From NCBI RefSeq assembly GCF_902167145.1, contig NC_050099.1, forward strand, positions 64,126,942 through 64,190,941: a DNA stretch of 64,000 nt, read 5' to 3'. Both the position numbers and the translations under genes were made by a program. Positions 46,534-57,405 of this stretch are shown in pieces. The stretch comes from Zea mays. Taxonomy: Eukaryota > Streptophyta > Magnoliopsida > Poales > Poaceae. How positions within the stretch are numbered: position 1 is the first letter of the stretch; each line of letters starts with the position of its first letter. Below the pieces are notes generated by a model. That model was not told where the DNA came from and did not search any database. It saw nothing but the letters and a program-made list of their open reading frames with translations.

Positions 46534-46538
46534 GCAGA

Positions 46539-47520
46539 GCAGAGAGACCTAACTTGTCATATTATCATATGCTTTTCAATACCTTCCCCCTTTTCTCTTT
46601 TGCTGAATTGTTGTATTACATATTTGTCAATTGTGATTGCAAGTTAGTTCCTTTGTAGCACTTTGTTACAAGCTACCAAGTAATTTAAACAGAAAGGTAT
46701 TATTTCTTATTTTGAGTCTCTCTTTTCAATTGTTGAATTTCTTATTTGTGTGGCCATGTTTCTATTTTCTCTCAATACTTATAGGAAAGGGTTTAAGGTT
46801 TTGTTTGAATATTGGACAGCTATAGTGTCTTACAATACAATTTGTGGGTGTAATAGTTTATATCTTATCTTGTTTATGTTTAGATTTATATGAGCCATCA
46901 ACTTAATGATGATTAACCTTGATTGCACCAGCTGAAGTTGGTGCATAAGGCTGCAACACCGTCTAGTGGAGGTAGATAAGGCATCAAAACTGTATTTTTA
47001 TTTGCAAATGTAGCAACAATATACTAATTTGATGTACTTTTTTCTAGGGTGTTCTGGACAAAGAAAGCTTGTACTTTAAAACAGGAGGATACAAGAAGCT
47101 GGAGTGGTTGTCTGAAGGCTTTTGAACTGCTTGAAGCATTAGTGTAGCTTTGTTGCTTTTGTGACTGATCAGCTCTGGAGCAGCTAGAGTGATGTAGTTG
47201 TGGGCTTTTGAACAATAGCTGGAGCGATATGAAACATTAGTGATGTAGTTGTGGGCTTTTGAACTGCTAAGCTGGAGTGATGTCGCTGTATTTGTGAATG
47301 ATCTAGCTAGCTATCTGTAAATGATCTAGTTGTGAATTATATTATAATTGTGATGCTTTTGTGAATATATAATTGTGTTGCTTTTGTGTTTATGTGATGG
47401 ATCAATGACTGTGGTATACTGATTAACTATGTATTTCTTTATGATTTGTGTATAAAAATTTGTGATTTGTGGTGCTTAATTAAATGTATATTATTATTAA
47501 TAACAACTGTAAAAAGGGTG
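46539..47520 (+). other. 3' part of CACTA element, no recognised gene
   Basis: AT-rich, intron- and 3'-UTR-like sequence. At 47098-47290 it contains diverged tandem copies of ctggagtgatgt plus agttgtgggcttttgaac. A short frame-compatible piece near 46930-46980 (QLKLVHKAATPSSGG) may be an exon, but I cannot assign it. Confidence 0.4.
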
Positions 47521-47988
47521 ACTTTCTGTTGGTTGCTAAATGTATAGTATGACGACTTACGGTTGGTTGCTAAATCTATAGTACAACAACCCACGGTTGG
47601 TCGCTAAATATACAATATTAGCAACGGGCGGTCGGTCGCTAAAGCCTTTAGCGACGGCACTTACAGCGACCATCCTTATGGGTCGCTAAAAGTTTTTAGC
47701 GACCAACCGTAGGTCGCTGAAGGCCGTTTTAGCAACCAACCGTAGGTCGCTGTAAGTGAACCGTCGTGTAGTGACTATTAAGGACTATATAGTCTTTTCC
47801 TCTTTAAGTCGGTATTGTCCTTCGCCTTTATCACAATACCAAGCCGAAGCTCTTTCAATCATAGCTTTAGCTTTTGTTCGCATCATCTTCGGCTTATATC
47901 TTCATGTCACACCTGCCTTTGTACTGTCTTGCCAACGGTGTTTTTACCTTGAGGACCTTCGGCGGAGAAGAAGACCCCCAACAAAATG

Positions 47989-48596
47989 GAAGGATGAAAT
48001 AATTTCTATAGAAATAAGAAGGGTGAGGCGCACATCGGCAAGGAATGGGACTCTGACGATGAAGGACTTGTCGCCTCTGCCTTCAACAAGTCTTCTCTCT
48101 TCCCCAACGAGCGACACAGATGCCTCATGGCTAAGGAAAATAAGGTAGGTACATGTGACACTCCTAAGTACACTTCTCGTGATGAGGAATCTGATGATGA
48201 TGTAGATTATAGTGATCTTTTTAAGGGCTTGGATAGATCTAAAGTAGATAAAATTAATGAATTAATTGATGCTCTTAATGAAAAGGATAGACTGCTAGAA
48301 AAACAAGAGGATTTGCTTTATGAGGAACATGATAAAGTTGTAGTAGTTGAAAAATCCCTTGCTTTAGAAGTTAAGAAGAATGAAAGGGTTGCTTGTGATT
48401 TATCTTCATGTCATGCTTCTATTTCTAGCCTCAAAAATGCAAATGATGATTTAAATTCTGGAATGGAAAAGTTGAATACCTCTAGTTCTTCTTTGGAGCT
48501 TGTTTCAATTTGTACTAAATGTAAAGATCATGATTTTGATGCATGTATTGATCATGCTTCTACTATTGCAAAGTTGAATGAAGAAATTGTTCAATA
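47989..48596 (+). pseudogene. Sirevirus 2 gag, C-terminal part
   Basis: This continues the gag after Gypsy G1 (TSD AAATG at 31819-31823 and 47984-47988). It encodes AHIGKEWDSD, then LMAKENKV, then the acidic DDDVDYSDLFKGLDR segment and the C-terminal coiled coil (NEKDRLLEKQEDLLYEEHDK), ending at a TAA near 48594. It matches residues from about 340 to the end of the Sirevirus 1 gag. Confidence 0.85.
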
Positions 48597-48599
48597 AAT

Positions 48600-48825
48600 G
48601 TTTAACTTAATACTTGCTAGAAGAAGTAGAAAAAGTTAAATTTTCTAGGGATGCCTTCACCATTAGTAGACATCCCTCCATTAAGGATGGTCTTGGTTTC
48701 CATGGGGAAGCGAAGAACATAAAGTGCCTGATGGCCCCCCAACTTCACTACGGAGAATGGGAAAGCGCCTATGGTTAGTAGCTCGCATTCTTTTCATGAT
48801 AAGAAGAACCATGCTTTCATTTATA
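48600..48825 (+). pseudogene. Start of Sirevirus 2 pol, truncated
   Basis: Frames here give FSRDAFTISRHPSIKDGLGF and a decayed continuation, which is the segment just ahead of the protease in Sirevirus polyproteins. The 11885-11950 region of Sirevirus 1 encodes the same segment. At about 48826 it runs directly into LTR sequence at a TGTGTGTGTGT run, so the rest of pol is deleted. Confidence 0.7.
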
Positions 48826-49290
48826 TTGTTGTGTGTGTGTTCTTACTCTGGTTTTGATATTGATCACTTGTGTAAAGCATGAGAGAATCCAATTTGTGGA
48901 GATTCCTCACAAACGTGATTGATATAAGGAATAATATTATGGCACTCAAGTTTGATAATTGGATCACTTGAGAGGGGTTGAGTGCAACCCTTGACTGAAG
49001 GAGGTCACCAACATGGAGTAGGGTTTGGGCGAACCATGGGAAAAATCGATGTGTCTCTTGTCCATTTAGTTTACTGCGACTTCTATCTTTCTTGAACATA
49101 AGCTTCACTTACATATTGCTCCTAATTTAATACACATCTCAAGTGAGCAATCAAGTGAAGAGTCTTTCTTTCTCTCCTCTTCTTATCCAAACTTGGTTTT
49201 CAGTCACTCTAACCCATAAATTGGACTAAGTTAGTGTTGTTTTAATCAAGTTTTTTAGGATCACCTATTCACCCCCTCTAGGTGCTCTCA
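48826..49290 (+). repeat. Sirevirus 2 3' LTR, 5'-truncated
   Basis: This corresponds to 30137-30617 of the 5' LTR, ending CCCCTCTAGGTGCTCTCA at 49290. Its upstream part is missing, fused to pol at the TG-repeat tract. The base after it (ATGAC...) belongs to the TNP2-like transposase remnant. Confidence 0.85.
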
Positions 49291-52200
49291 ATGACAATAA
49301 TTGTATGATTTTATGGAAAGAGACTGTAAATGAGAAGAGGTGTATAATATGTGGTGAGACAAGATTCATAGAGGTTATAAATGATGATGGTGTGACCATA
49401 ATGACCGAGGTAGCATGTAAGGATCTTCATTACATGCCTCTTGTACCTCAGTGGAAATGTTTGTTTATCTCGAAGAATACAACTAGATACACGATATGAC
49501 ATAAACAAGGTGTACTTGACAATCTGAATGTCATTGCACACCCAGCTCATACAGATGCATGGAAGGCACTAGATGCCTTTGATTCTAGCCCATCTTTGCT
49601 AGCCCATCTTTGTTATTCCATACAACCTTTCGCCAACTCATTGCATGAAATATGAATTTATTTTCTTGTGTCTTCTAATACCTGATTTGGATCATCCTAG
49701 AACAAAGATCAATATGATGATGAGACCCCTTATTCAAGACATGAAACTTTTGTGGGAAGGAGTCCTGGCATACGATTGTTATAAGAAACATAAATTCAAC
49801 CGGAGAGCCACATGTTTGTGGTCGATTCATGATTTTCTAGCTTACGGTATCTTTTCTGGATGTTGTCATGGAATTCTGACATTTCCAATATGTGTTGAAG
49901 ACACCGGTTGTTTTTGGCTTAAGTTTGGTGGAAAGATCTCTTACTTTGATTGACATAGATGATTTTTATAACACCCTTGGTGTTTATATTCCGCTCGACA
50001 ACGAGTATGGATTTAAGCACGTAATATCAGTGGATGAAACGTATGCTAAATTTTAAATATCTTCGCCTATCGCGATTTTAATATCGCATCTGTTTCGTCG
50101 GTCGCGAGTTCGACATCGTCTCTATCTATCCGGACTCTTCCTAAATTTTCGTGATGTTTGGAACATCGTTGTTCCGAAAATCGGTGCGTCCGATGATTAT
50201 CTAAAATTCATTGCTCGCGCGAATATGAATTTGGAAGCCCGACCCACTCGAATGATTTTATCCCGAATAGATTAAGAAGAACTCGACGACTAAAATGTTC
50301 GAGGCAAAATAATCTGTATCGTGCGTTGTCCGAGAAGTTATAATCCAATTTATTCTTCGGCACACTCTGTGAAATAATAAAATCAACTGTGTTAATACAT
50401 CGGATAAATTTTTATCCGAGTTTGACTAAACTAGTGTTGTCTCAAAATAATGTATCTGATATCCAGTCCGTTTACGTGTTGCCCAAAATAGTCGCGAAAT
50501 CTATCTAAACAAAATTTAGTCAGAATCGTAAACCTTGGATTTTCCGTTTCGTGATTCGGAAAATAGAGTGTATCGAACCCTGGTTTATCGCTAAAAATCT
50601 TAATTCTCAAAATATCTACGATCCTCTGTTAAAAAAAGGAAACAAAAAAAATGAAAAAGATCTCAGTGCCTCTATCCCTACGCCGCCCCTCCCCTAGGAT
50701 ATTTTTTCAAGCGCCGCCCCTGGTTCCTTTATCTTCACGCGCGCCTGTTCCTGGCAGAAGAGAAAAATCCTGCCGCTGTCTTTCTTCTCCTTCTCCCTCT
50801 CGCGCAGCTTCTTCCCCCAGCCGAGCGACTCCCTCCGCGGTCCCTGGCTTTCCATGGTCGCCGCGCCCCCTCTCTTCTTGTCGCGCCTAGCCCCAGTGTC
50901 GGTCCTAGCTCGGCCTCCTCCCCGCGACGTCCCTGTTCCTCGCCTTCGACTCCATGGCCGCGCTCCTCTCTCTACCTTCTGCACACTCCTCTGTTCGCCA
51001 TGGATGGGTGCATGGCCGAGGAGGGCCAAATCCACACCGAGCTCGCCCTGGCTTGGATCCGATGCCCGGCGCGCAGCTCCGACCTCCCTCCCTGGCTTTC
51101 CCCGAGCTCGCGCTCAACCTGCTCGCCGGTCCCCCTTCTCCCATCTCGAACTACGCCCTCCTGCTACTCGCCATGGCGCCTAGTCCCCAGCCTGGCCGGA
51201 GCTCCCTCCAACTTGAGCTCCCACCTCCCGTGGATGTCTTCTCCAGCTCGCTCTCCAGTCGTTCCTCCCTGTGCTCGCCCCATCTCTCTCCATGGCGCGC
51301 GCGTCCATCCCCCTATTAGCTGCAAGCATCCGAGTTCCCCTATGCGCGCTCTACTCCCTCGCCACGCGCGTCCTGCTCGCCTCTGTGACGTGCACTCTCA
51401 CCAGCCGTGAAGCTCCCATGGCGCGCCCTGCTCCTCTACGCGCAACCGCGTTCTTCTACCGGCCATCAGTTGCCGCTGAACCACTGTCGGATTAATTTTC
51501 AGCTTCCCTCGCGCGGCTCTCTGGAGATAAGCTCCTCACCGGCTGTCGCTCCTAATCTTTAGTTCTCCAGCTGACCGTCGTGTTCCTTGTTTTCCCTCGT
51601 CGGCCGACCTCGCCGCGACTTAGTTCGTCCGTCGTGCTGGTCGTTGTCCCATGCTGTGCCTATTAGCTCGGATCCTGTCCAGCTCGCCATCGCGTCGTTT
51701 GCTGTCGACCTCGCTTGGCCATATATCGTTAGGCTAGTCGACCATAGTCGCTGCCGCGCGCGCTAGTCCCTGATGCCCATCATGCGGTATTTGGGTCTCG
51801 CCGATTGGCCGCTCTTGTCCGCTATTAATTCCGCTTCGCAGCTCGACTGCTGTTGTGGTGCTGCTATCCCACGACACTCGTGCCGGTGCATCGTCGACTG
51901 GCCGGGAGTTGTCGCCACTAGTTCGCTGTCGTCCAAATCACCACCGCGGATGCTTGGGTCTCTAGTCGCGTGTCTTTCTATCTCGCGCTCATCTCGTCCG
52001 ATGCCTCAGCAACACCATGGTCGTCCTTCCTCGTGGTGTTGTTATTTACCCTGCTATTGTAATCGTGCCTCATGTACTGCTCGTCTGAAATACCCAAGCC
52101 AAGTGAACATCCTGCGCGACTCAAGTTCAGTTTGTCCAAATTATTCAGTCGAGGAGAGATTCCAAGAGTTGTGGATTGAAGAGAAAAGTGGAGCTCCATT

Positions 52201-54790
52201 CTATACTCGTCAGCTGTTTGATCGAAGACTGTCGTCGTTCTCGCAAATATTGAATCGAGTCGATAATGGTGAGCCAAATCACTATTTTTACAATTGATTT
52301 TATGATCGTGAAATAAGACGTTTAGTTTGCGTATGAAGTTTAAGTTAGAAATACTAGCGATGCAAGGTGTGCTTTGAGGAGTTTAGTTGCCGAATATATT
52401 CGGACTAGTTCTATTTTGCAGAGTGTAGTACTTCAGCGACGTGTAGGTTAAATTTAGTATTTTATGTAATTATCGATAAAATTGTCGATGCTAGTTGTAT
52501 TCAGTGCGCGTAAGATGAAGTCGATGTCCTGCACTAGTAGTTAGTGTCATCTATGTTTGTGGTCGATAATGTTGGAGTAGGATATGATCGACGATTTTCT
52601 TATCTAGTGATTGGTGTGATGTGGTATAATTTATAAAGCGAGGGATAAGTTTAGAATTTAATTAATTAGCTGATAACTTGTGTTAGGCTAATTGTATTAA
52701 ATATGTATAGTTTGTTGTTTCATGATGTTTGCGTTAGATTCAGTTAATCTAGAGAAGCGTAATTATTACGCTTAGTCGTATATCGATAACTAGTATTTCC
52801 GTAGGAAATTGTTCAACGCCTCGCCGCTAGGTGTTTAATTCGCTATCGTGTAGCACTATTTAGGTTCGTAATATTCCTGTCTATTTGCATTCATGTGCAT
52901 AATGCATTTCATTCAGGTACGTGAATTAACCACGTGATGCGGAGAACCAGAACTGAGTCAACCACAAGATGGTGCTGATGAACGGAACTGAAGGTGGACA
53001 GACGAAACAAGTATCAGAACAAAAGTTGATCGTCAAGCGGACGTCATCTAACAACACTAACCTAGTGTTATCCAGGCAAGCCCTAGTGCATGCAACCCCT
53101 TCCTTGTGTTTTTAAATGATTTTTACACGCTTTAAGTCTAGCGAAATGTGCATTAGGTTTATAGGAGTTGCTTGGAAACCTTTTGATGCATTGCCTACCT
53201 TGATATCCATACCTTTATAGATACTTCTGATGAAGTATCAAAAAATGATTTACAAAAATGCTTAGCCCTGCTTAGATCTTGTGGATAGAGGTTGTCCTTT
53301 GTGTTAATGCCTAGCTCAGGGGTTATCCTGAGGAAGGATGGCTTCTACCTGCAAGAATATTTTCATTGGGAGCAATGGTGGGATCTTACTGCAAAGTTCC
53401 CTATAATGCTCTTTTCGTCCTGAGGAACACAAACAATCCTATGGATGGAAGTACTTAAATCGGGACTTGGGCTAGGAACAGGTGATGTTCTACCCAGGTT
53501 GATTAAGGATTATACTGAATGTAGGCTTGATGATCGAGGACCTTTTAACTAGTCACATGCCTCATCATGGGTAAGCTTTGCCTCGGGCAGACTAATACCA
53601 GAATAAGATAACACGCAATGGGAGTGGAGAGATGGCCAGAGTAGCGTGTACCCTCCGTGGCAAAAGGTTGGATGGTGGTGTATCTGTGCTCTCTGTTAGC
53701 GTGAACCTGATCTGGTCTTAAGAACCCCGGTGGTGAGTTGACATATGCAAGGGTTAAGTGCTACATATGTCGTGTGATTGGAGATCCCCAGCTGGGTATT
53801 AATCAATTCGGATCACCGTTACTTCTCGGATATGAAGACTTGGTCACTAACCTGCAATCTAAGTCATGGATGGAATCTTAATGAGAAAAAATCATGTTGG
53901 ATTGATTAATGTGATGGTGAAATTAGACTAGATGCAAACAAGGTCTATTAATACTTAAGCTAGCATATATTTCAAACTTATAAACAATTTATAACAATTC
54001 AAAGTTATTTCTTTGAATCACTTTTGTAATCACTCTGATCATGTACATTGTAAAACTTGATGTAACATGTAAAATTTGGTAATAAGATTTCCGCTGCAAA
54101 ATTGTTGGTGTGTGATTTGTGTTTACTTAATCCCGTGGTTCTGGTTGTAAGTGGTTTATCCGAGGTCCTTGGGGCACTCGGACAGATCCTGTTAAGTTAT
54201 CTGGTGCACATGCATAGCCGTCTGAGGTCTTTGAGACAAGGGCAGGTGCATGTGGGCCCAATAACTTGGGAGGTTCTGCCACAATTTTTGCCTCACGATC
54301 ACCCGTTCAAGCTCCAAAGAAACGCTTTTAGAAAAGGCATAATTGTGACGAGGGGACCTCAGAAGTGTCTTATTGGTCCTGAGATTCTCGCGAGGCTTAA
54401 TGATTTGAAACTAAATGAACATGGAAACTTCTTGAAGGTTTCAGAACCATCCATAATTGGACTGACAAATGTGGACTGTGGGACCTCTCTTATGTGAAGG
54501 TCTTGATTCTGATGCACAACATTGACGTCATGCACCAGGAACGAAATATTGGTGAAAGCTTTATTAGCACTTGCTTGAATATGACTTACAAAACAAAATG
54601 ATAACCTTAAGGCTAGAAAATACTTAGCCTTAATTTGTAGTCGACCAACTCTGGAGCTGGAAAAAAGCGAGAAGAAGCCATGTGCTCCTTATAGTCTAAA
54701 ACCTAAAATAAAGAATTGATGAGGTGGTTGAAAAACTTAAAGTTCCCTAATAGTTATGCAACCTGCTTTAGAAGATTTGTGAATTTTGCA
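49291..54790 (+). pseudogene. TNP2-type CACTA transposase remnant, split by solo LTR
   Basis: Two pieces encode a Transposase_21 (tnp2) protein, the DDE-type transposase of CACTA elements. Piece one (49297-49966) contains RCIICGETRFIEV, VIAHPAHTDAWKALDAFD, IPDLDHPRTKINMMMRPLI, LWEGVLAYDCYKKHKFNRRA, WSIHDFLAYGIFSGCCHGIL and KFGGKISYFD. Piece two (54289-54790) continues FLPHDHPFKLQRNAFRKG, then LMHNIDVMHQERNIGES and the KARKYLALIC..PTLEL block. Stops (for example twice near 49953-49964), frameshifts and a lost N-terminus, cut by Sirevirus 2 at 49290, inactivate it. It decays beyond 54715 and abuts Copia H. Confidence 0.85.
49967..54283 (+). repeat. Solo LTR C (4317 bp)
   Basis: It begins TATAACACCCTTGGTG (TG mutated to TA) and ends GGAGGTTCTGCCACA, with a perfect 5-bp TSD ATTTT (49962-49966 and 54284-54288). 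Its plan parallels LTR A: AT-rich start, GC-rich leader (50650-51700) with CCATGGCGC and GAGCTCGC motifs, AT-rich middle, and an end resembling A's CGGTTCCGCCACA. It shares short similar blocks with A but is a distinct family. Its frames are not regarded as genes. Confidence 0.88.
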
Positions 54791-54799
54791 AATTTCCTT

Positions 54800-56768
54800 G
54801 CAAAATATACAAAGCAAAAATAGATGCTGGATCTGAGATGGATGATGACGATTTAATATGTGCACCATGTGCACCAACCTCATATGTGCACCTAATATGC
54901 TCCTTTCTAGCGTAAACATAGAGTGACAGGAGACAATGGCGTAGAATTTATTAGCTTATCTTGCTAGCATTATGAGGATGTACATATTTATTATATAGAA
55001 AGGTAGAGCTCCTTAGGGATACATTTGGTATTAGCAAATATAACCCTTTGTAGGGTTTCTTAACACTCTCCCTTAGATGAATATCGTAACTAACTCATGC
55101 CTCACTAAAACTCTAAAACCCCAATGGAAAAATGGAGAAATAGTGCATAGTGTTATTCCATGTATCTAAATTATTGACTCATTAAAAACCATCTGTGAGA
55201 AACTTCAAAAAATCATAATAGGAAAAAATATTATAATGGTTGTCTTCAAGACAATTACAATATTTAGAGTTGTATGGCTATGACCTTTAGCATTGAATAG
55301 TAAGCGCTAACATTTAGTGGTGTCCTCTCCCTAAGCTCTACAGGTCTCTTAAATGTCTTATCTATATACTTTGAACACATATTTTGAATGTGATTGCAGA
55401 CTAGGATTTAGTGAATAAATCAGCCAAATAATCGCAAAAGTTTATTTACAGGATTTTGACCTCACCCTCATTCTAGAGTTGAGAGGATATAAAATTTTGA
55501 AAGAAAATATGATTGGTCATATTACTCTTAATATGAATTATTTCCATTTGTGCAACACATGCCACATTATCTTCATTAATAATTATGAAGGTATTTGTGG
55601 TGTCAAAACCACATAACTTCTATACATAATTAGTCATCCATTGTAGCCAAACACATTTTTGTGTGGTTTCATATAATGTGATTATCTCTAAGTGGTTAGT
55701 AGAGATAGCTACTAGTTTATGTTTGCTCGATGTATAGGATACAACGTGCCACAATGGAGAAACACAAAGCTAGTCTAAGATCTAGCATTATAGGGATCTG
55801 ATAGATATCTAGCACCTATATAGGCCACAAAAGTTTGGTCCTAATTCTTTGGGAAAATATTCCAAGATCTTGAGTGCATTTGAGGTATATTAATTTAATG
55901 TTACATCTGTCCAATGCCTTATGGTAGGGTTCGCATTGTGTCTTGCTAACTCACTACAAATGCAATATCAGGTCTGGTGCAATTCATAGGATATGTTAGT
56001 GCTCTAATAACACTAAGGGAAGGAACTTTAGGTATTAGTGATTTCTCATCGTCACTCTTTGGTCTAAATGGGTAAGTTTCCTACGACTATCGGGTTCTTC
56101 AAAGTATGAGGTTTGGTCATATTAAATCACTCAAGGACATTCTTACTATAGATCAACTGTTGTACAAATATTATTTCAGGATCTGTTTGATCTATAGGCC
56201 CAAGCAAAACTTGTTTTCCCCAAGTCTTTTATTTCAAACTCTTTCTTGTGGTAGACACTAGCCTCAACAATATTCTTTATGTATCCTGTAATATTCAAGT
56301 CATCAACATAGACCAAAATGATATAGAAACCCTTATGAGATTTTCTAATAAACACACAAGGAGAATTTGGATCTTTTATGTATCCCTTCTTTAGGAATAA
56401 TTCACTAAGCTGATTGTACCACATCCGCCTAGATTGTTTATGCTCAAATAGTGCCCTCTACATCTTGTGTTATACATGTTGTGATTTGACTTAGGTTCTA
56501 GAATTCTAGTCCATCTAGGACATTCATGTAATTTCTGAATCTAGTGAATACCCATTTGGAATGTTATGTTGTGCTACAAGCCTCACTTTATCTCTTACTA
56601 TCATATTGTTCGCATCCCTCGTTTGGATGAACACCCATTTGGACCCAACAGGGTAAATCTAGGGGTCATGCGAATGACAGGCCTGAGTACTTGCCTCTTC
56701 AAAAGCGAGAGCAATTCCATCTCTATTGTTTTTTTCCATTCAACCCAATCTAAACGCTTCTAGGACTC
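54800..56768 (-). mobile_element. Copia H fragment: RT/RNase H, PPT and short 3' LTR
   Basis: On the minus strand pol fragments (about 56750 to 55400) are followed by a PPT (55066-55076, CTAAGGGAGAG) and an LTR starting TGTTAAGAAACCC at 55065. A TATA-like TATATAATAAATA lies about 90 bp into the LTR. The LTR's inner end is unclear (between 54800 and 54905). The 5' part is missing because G2 is inserted at 56769. It is a different Copia lineage from the Sireviruses here. Confidence 0.7.
55400..56750 (-). pseudogene. Copia H reverse transcriptase / RNase H remnant
   Basis: Recognisable pieces in shifting frames include the RT core FYIILVYVDDLNITG (within 56176-56424), MWYNQLSELFLKKGYIKD before it, FEIKDLGKT after it, and the RNase H motifs TTQKCVWLQWM, NEDNVACVAQM and DYLADLFTKS near its end. 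Numerous stops and frameshifts show long decay. Confidence 0.75.
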
Positions 56769-57363
56769 TTTTGGGGGTCTGCTTCGTCGCCGAAGGTCCC
56801 ATAAGAATAAACACCTTCGGAAGATCGACACAGAAGCAAAGCCGAAGCTACCAATCAGAGAGCTTCGTAGCGTACTTCCAGATGCACCGACTTAAAGATG
56901 AAATGACCAATTGGCCCATGATAACTTGTATTATGATTGTAATCATTTGTAAAGTGCATTAATGTAATTTCTCACAGGCTGCGTCCTGTGCCTATAAATA
57001 GATGAACAGTACCCCTGTACTGTTCACGCTGTCTTGTATTCGCTCGTGCATCATGCTTGGATTTTTGCCTTCTGTCAAGCCAAAGGTACAAATGTAATTA
57101 AATATTGTCTTTACCTATTCAATATTATATAATAAAGATATATGAATGATGTTATATGATTATTCATGTTAACTTTCATGCTTTATATGCTTTGTCTTTC
57201 ATTAACGTATACTGTGATGATGAAGGTACGTCCTTCATGACCTTCGTCTGAAGATCGTTATATCCTAAAGAAAATAATGCTTCGAAGGACGAAGGACATT
57301 AACATTTAATATTCTGTGTTGCCTTATTCTTAACTCATAGCATTTGAGAACAAGTCCCCAACA
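56769..57363 (+). repeat. G2 5' LTR (595 bp)
   Basis: It starts TTTTGGGGGTCT (consensus TGTTGGGGG, one change) and ends GTCCCCAACA. The TATA box CTATAAATAG is at 56992-57002, followed by an inverted repeat (57002-57026) with arms tgaacagtac and gtactgttca. The LTR is about 50 bp shorter than in G1 and clearly diverged from it, so G1 and G2 are not recent duplicates of each other. Confidence 0.8.
57002..57026. promoter_or_regulatory. Hairpin after the G2 LTR TATA box
   Basis: Arms tgaacagtac and gtactgttca flank a 4-base loop, immediately 3' of CTATAAATAGA. The arm sequence is preserved relative to G1 although the neighbouring LTR sequence has diverged. Confidence 0.65.
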
Positions 57364-57380
57364 TTGGCGCACACCTCCGG
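57364..57380 (+). other. G2 primer-binding site
   Basis: TTGGCGCACACCTCCGG directly follows the LTR end. The protease-containing frame begins 26 bp later, with no gag between. Confidence 0.65.
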
Positions 57381-57405
57381 TGAACTCACTTCCACTTTTG
57401 AGCTG

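Larger units (their letters stand above)
41248..47773 (+). mobile_element. CACTA element with captured gene fragment and solo LTRs
   Basis: The terminal inverted repeats are CACTACACGACGGTT at both ends, with a 3-bp TSD ACT (41245-41247 and 47774-47776). Subterminal TAGCGACC-type repeats lie at 41264-41450 and about 47520-47757. The 6.5-kb element has no recognisable TNP2 or TnpA-like gene and is non-autonomous. From left to right it holds a GC-rich leader, a partial LTR (41951-42890), a probable poly(A) polymerase fragment, a 3.2-kb solo LTR, and an AT-rich 3' part. Confidence 0.9.
31824..47983 (-). mobile_element. Gypsy G1: Tat-lineage, gag-less, with antisense gene
   Basis: Its 648-bp LTRs (31824-32471; 40807-47983 minus an inserted CACTA) are flanked by a perfect 5-bp TSD AAATG. 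Without the CACTA it is about 9.6 kb. On the minus strand the order is LTR, PBS, protease, RT, RNase H, integrase, minisatellite, then a convergent gene on the plus strand, PPT, LTR. An antisense gene downstream of pol is known in Tat-lineage elements such as maize Grande, and LTR length also fits, but I cannot confirm the family name. There is no gag between PBS and protease. Confidence 0.85.
40807..47983 (-). repeat. G1 5' LTR, split by CACTA element
   Basis: The parts 40807-41247 and 47777-47983 together give 648 bp, exactly the length of the other G1 LTR. The intact LTR at 31824-32471 reads gcgaactattaagaac across the CACTA insertion point and so serves as an empty-site reference. Confidence 0.9.
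17499..49290 (+). mobile_element. Sirevirus-type Copia element 2, heavily interrupted and internally deleted
   Basis: In order it contains the 5' LTR (17499-30617, split by a hAT nest), PBS, gag (30667-31823 and 47989-48596, split by Gypsy G1), the first codons of pol, and a 5'-truncated 3' LTR (48826-49290). Without insertions it is only about 4 kb, because most of pol and the start of the 3' LTR are deleted. The right end lies inside a TNP2-type transposase remnant (49291 onward). The left end has lost about 12 bp and abuts Gypsy D. Confidence 0.85.

Noticed and set aside
54102..54497. 131-codon ORF as a single gene
   Set aside because: Its first part is the end of solo LTR C and its second part is TNP2 transposase. 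It is a chance fusion across the LTR edge.
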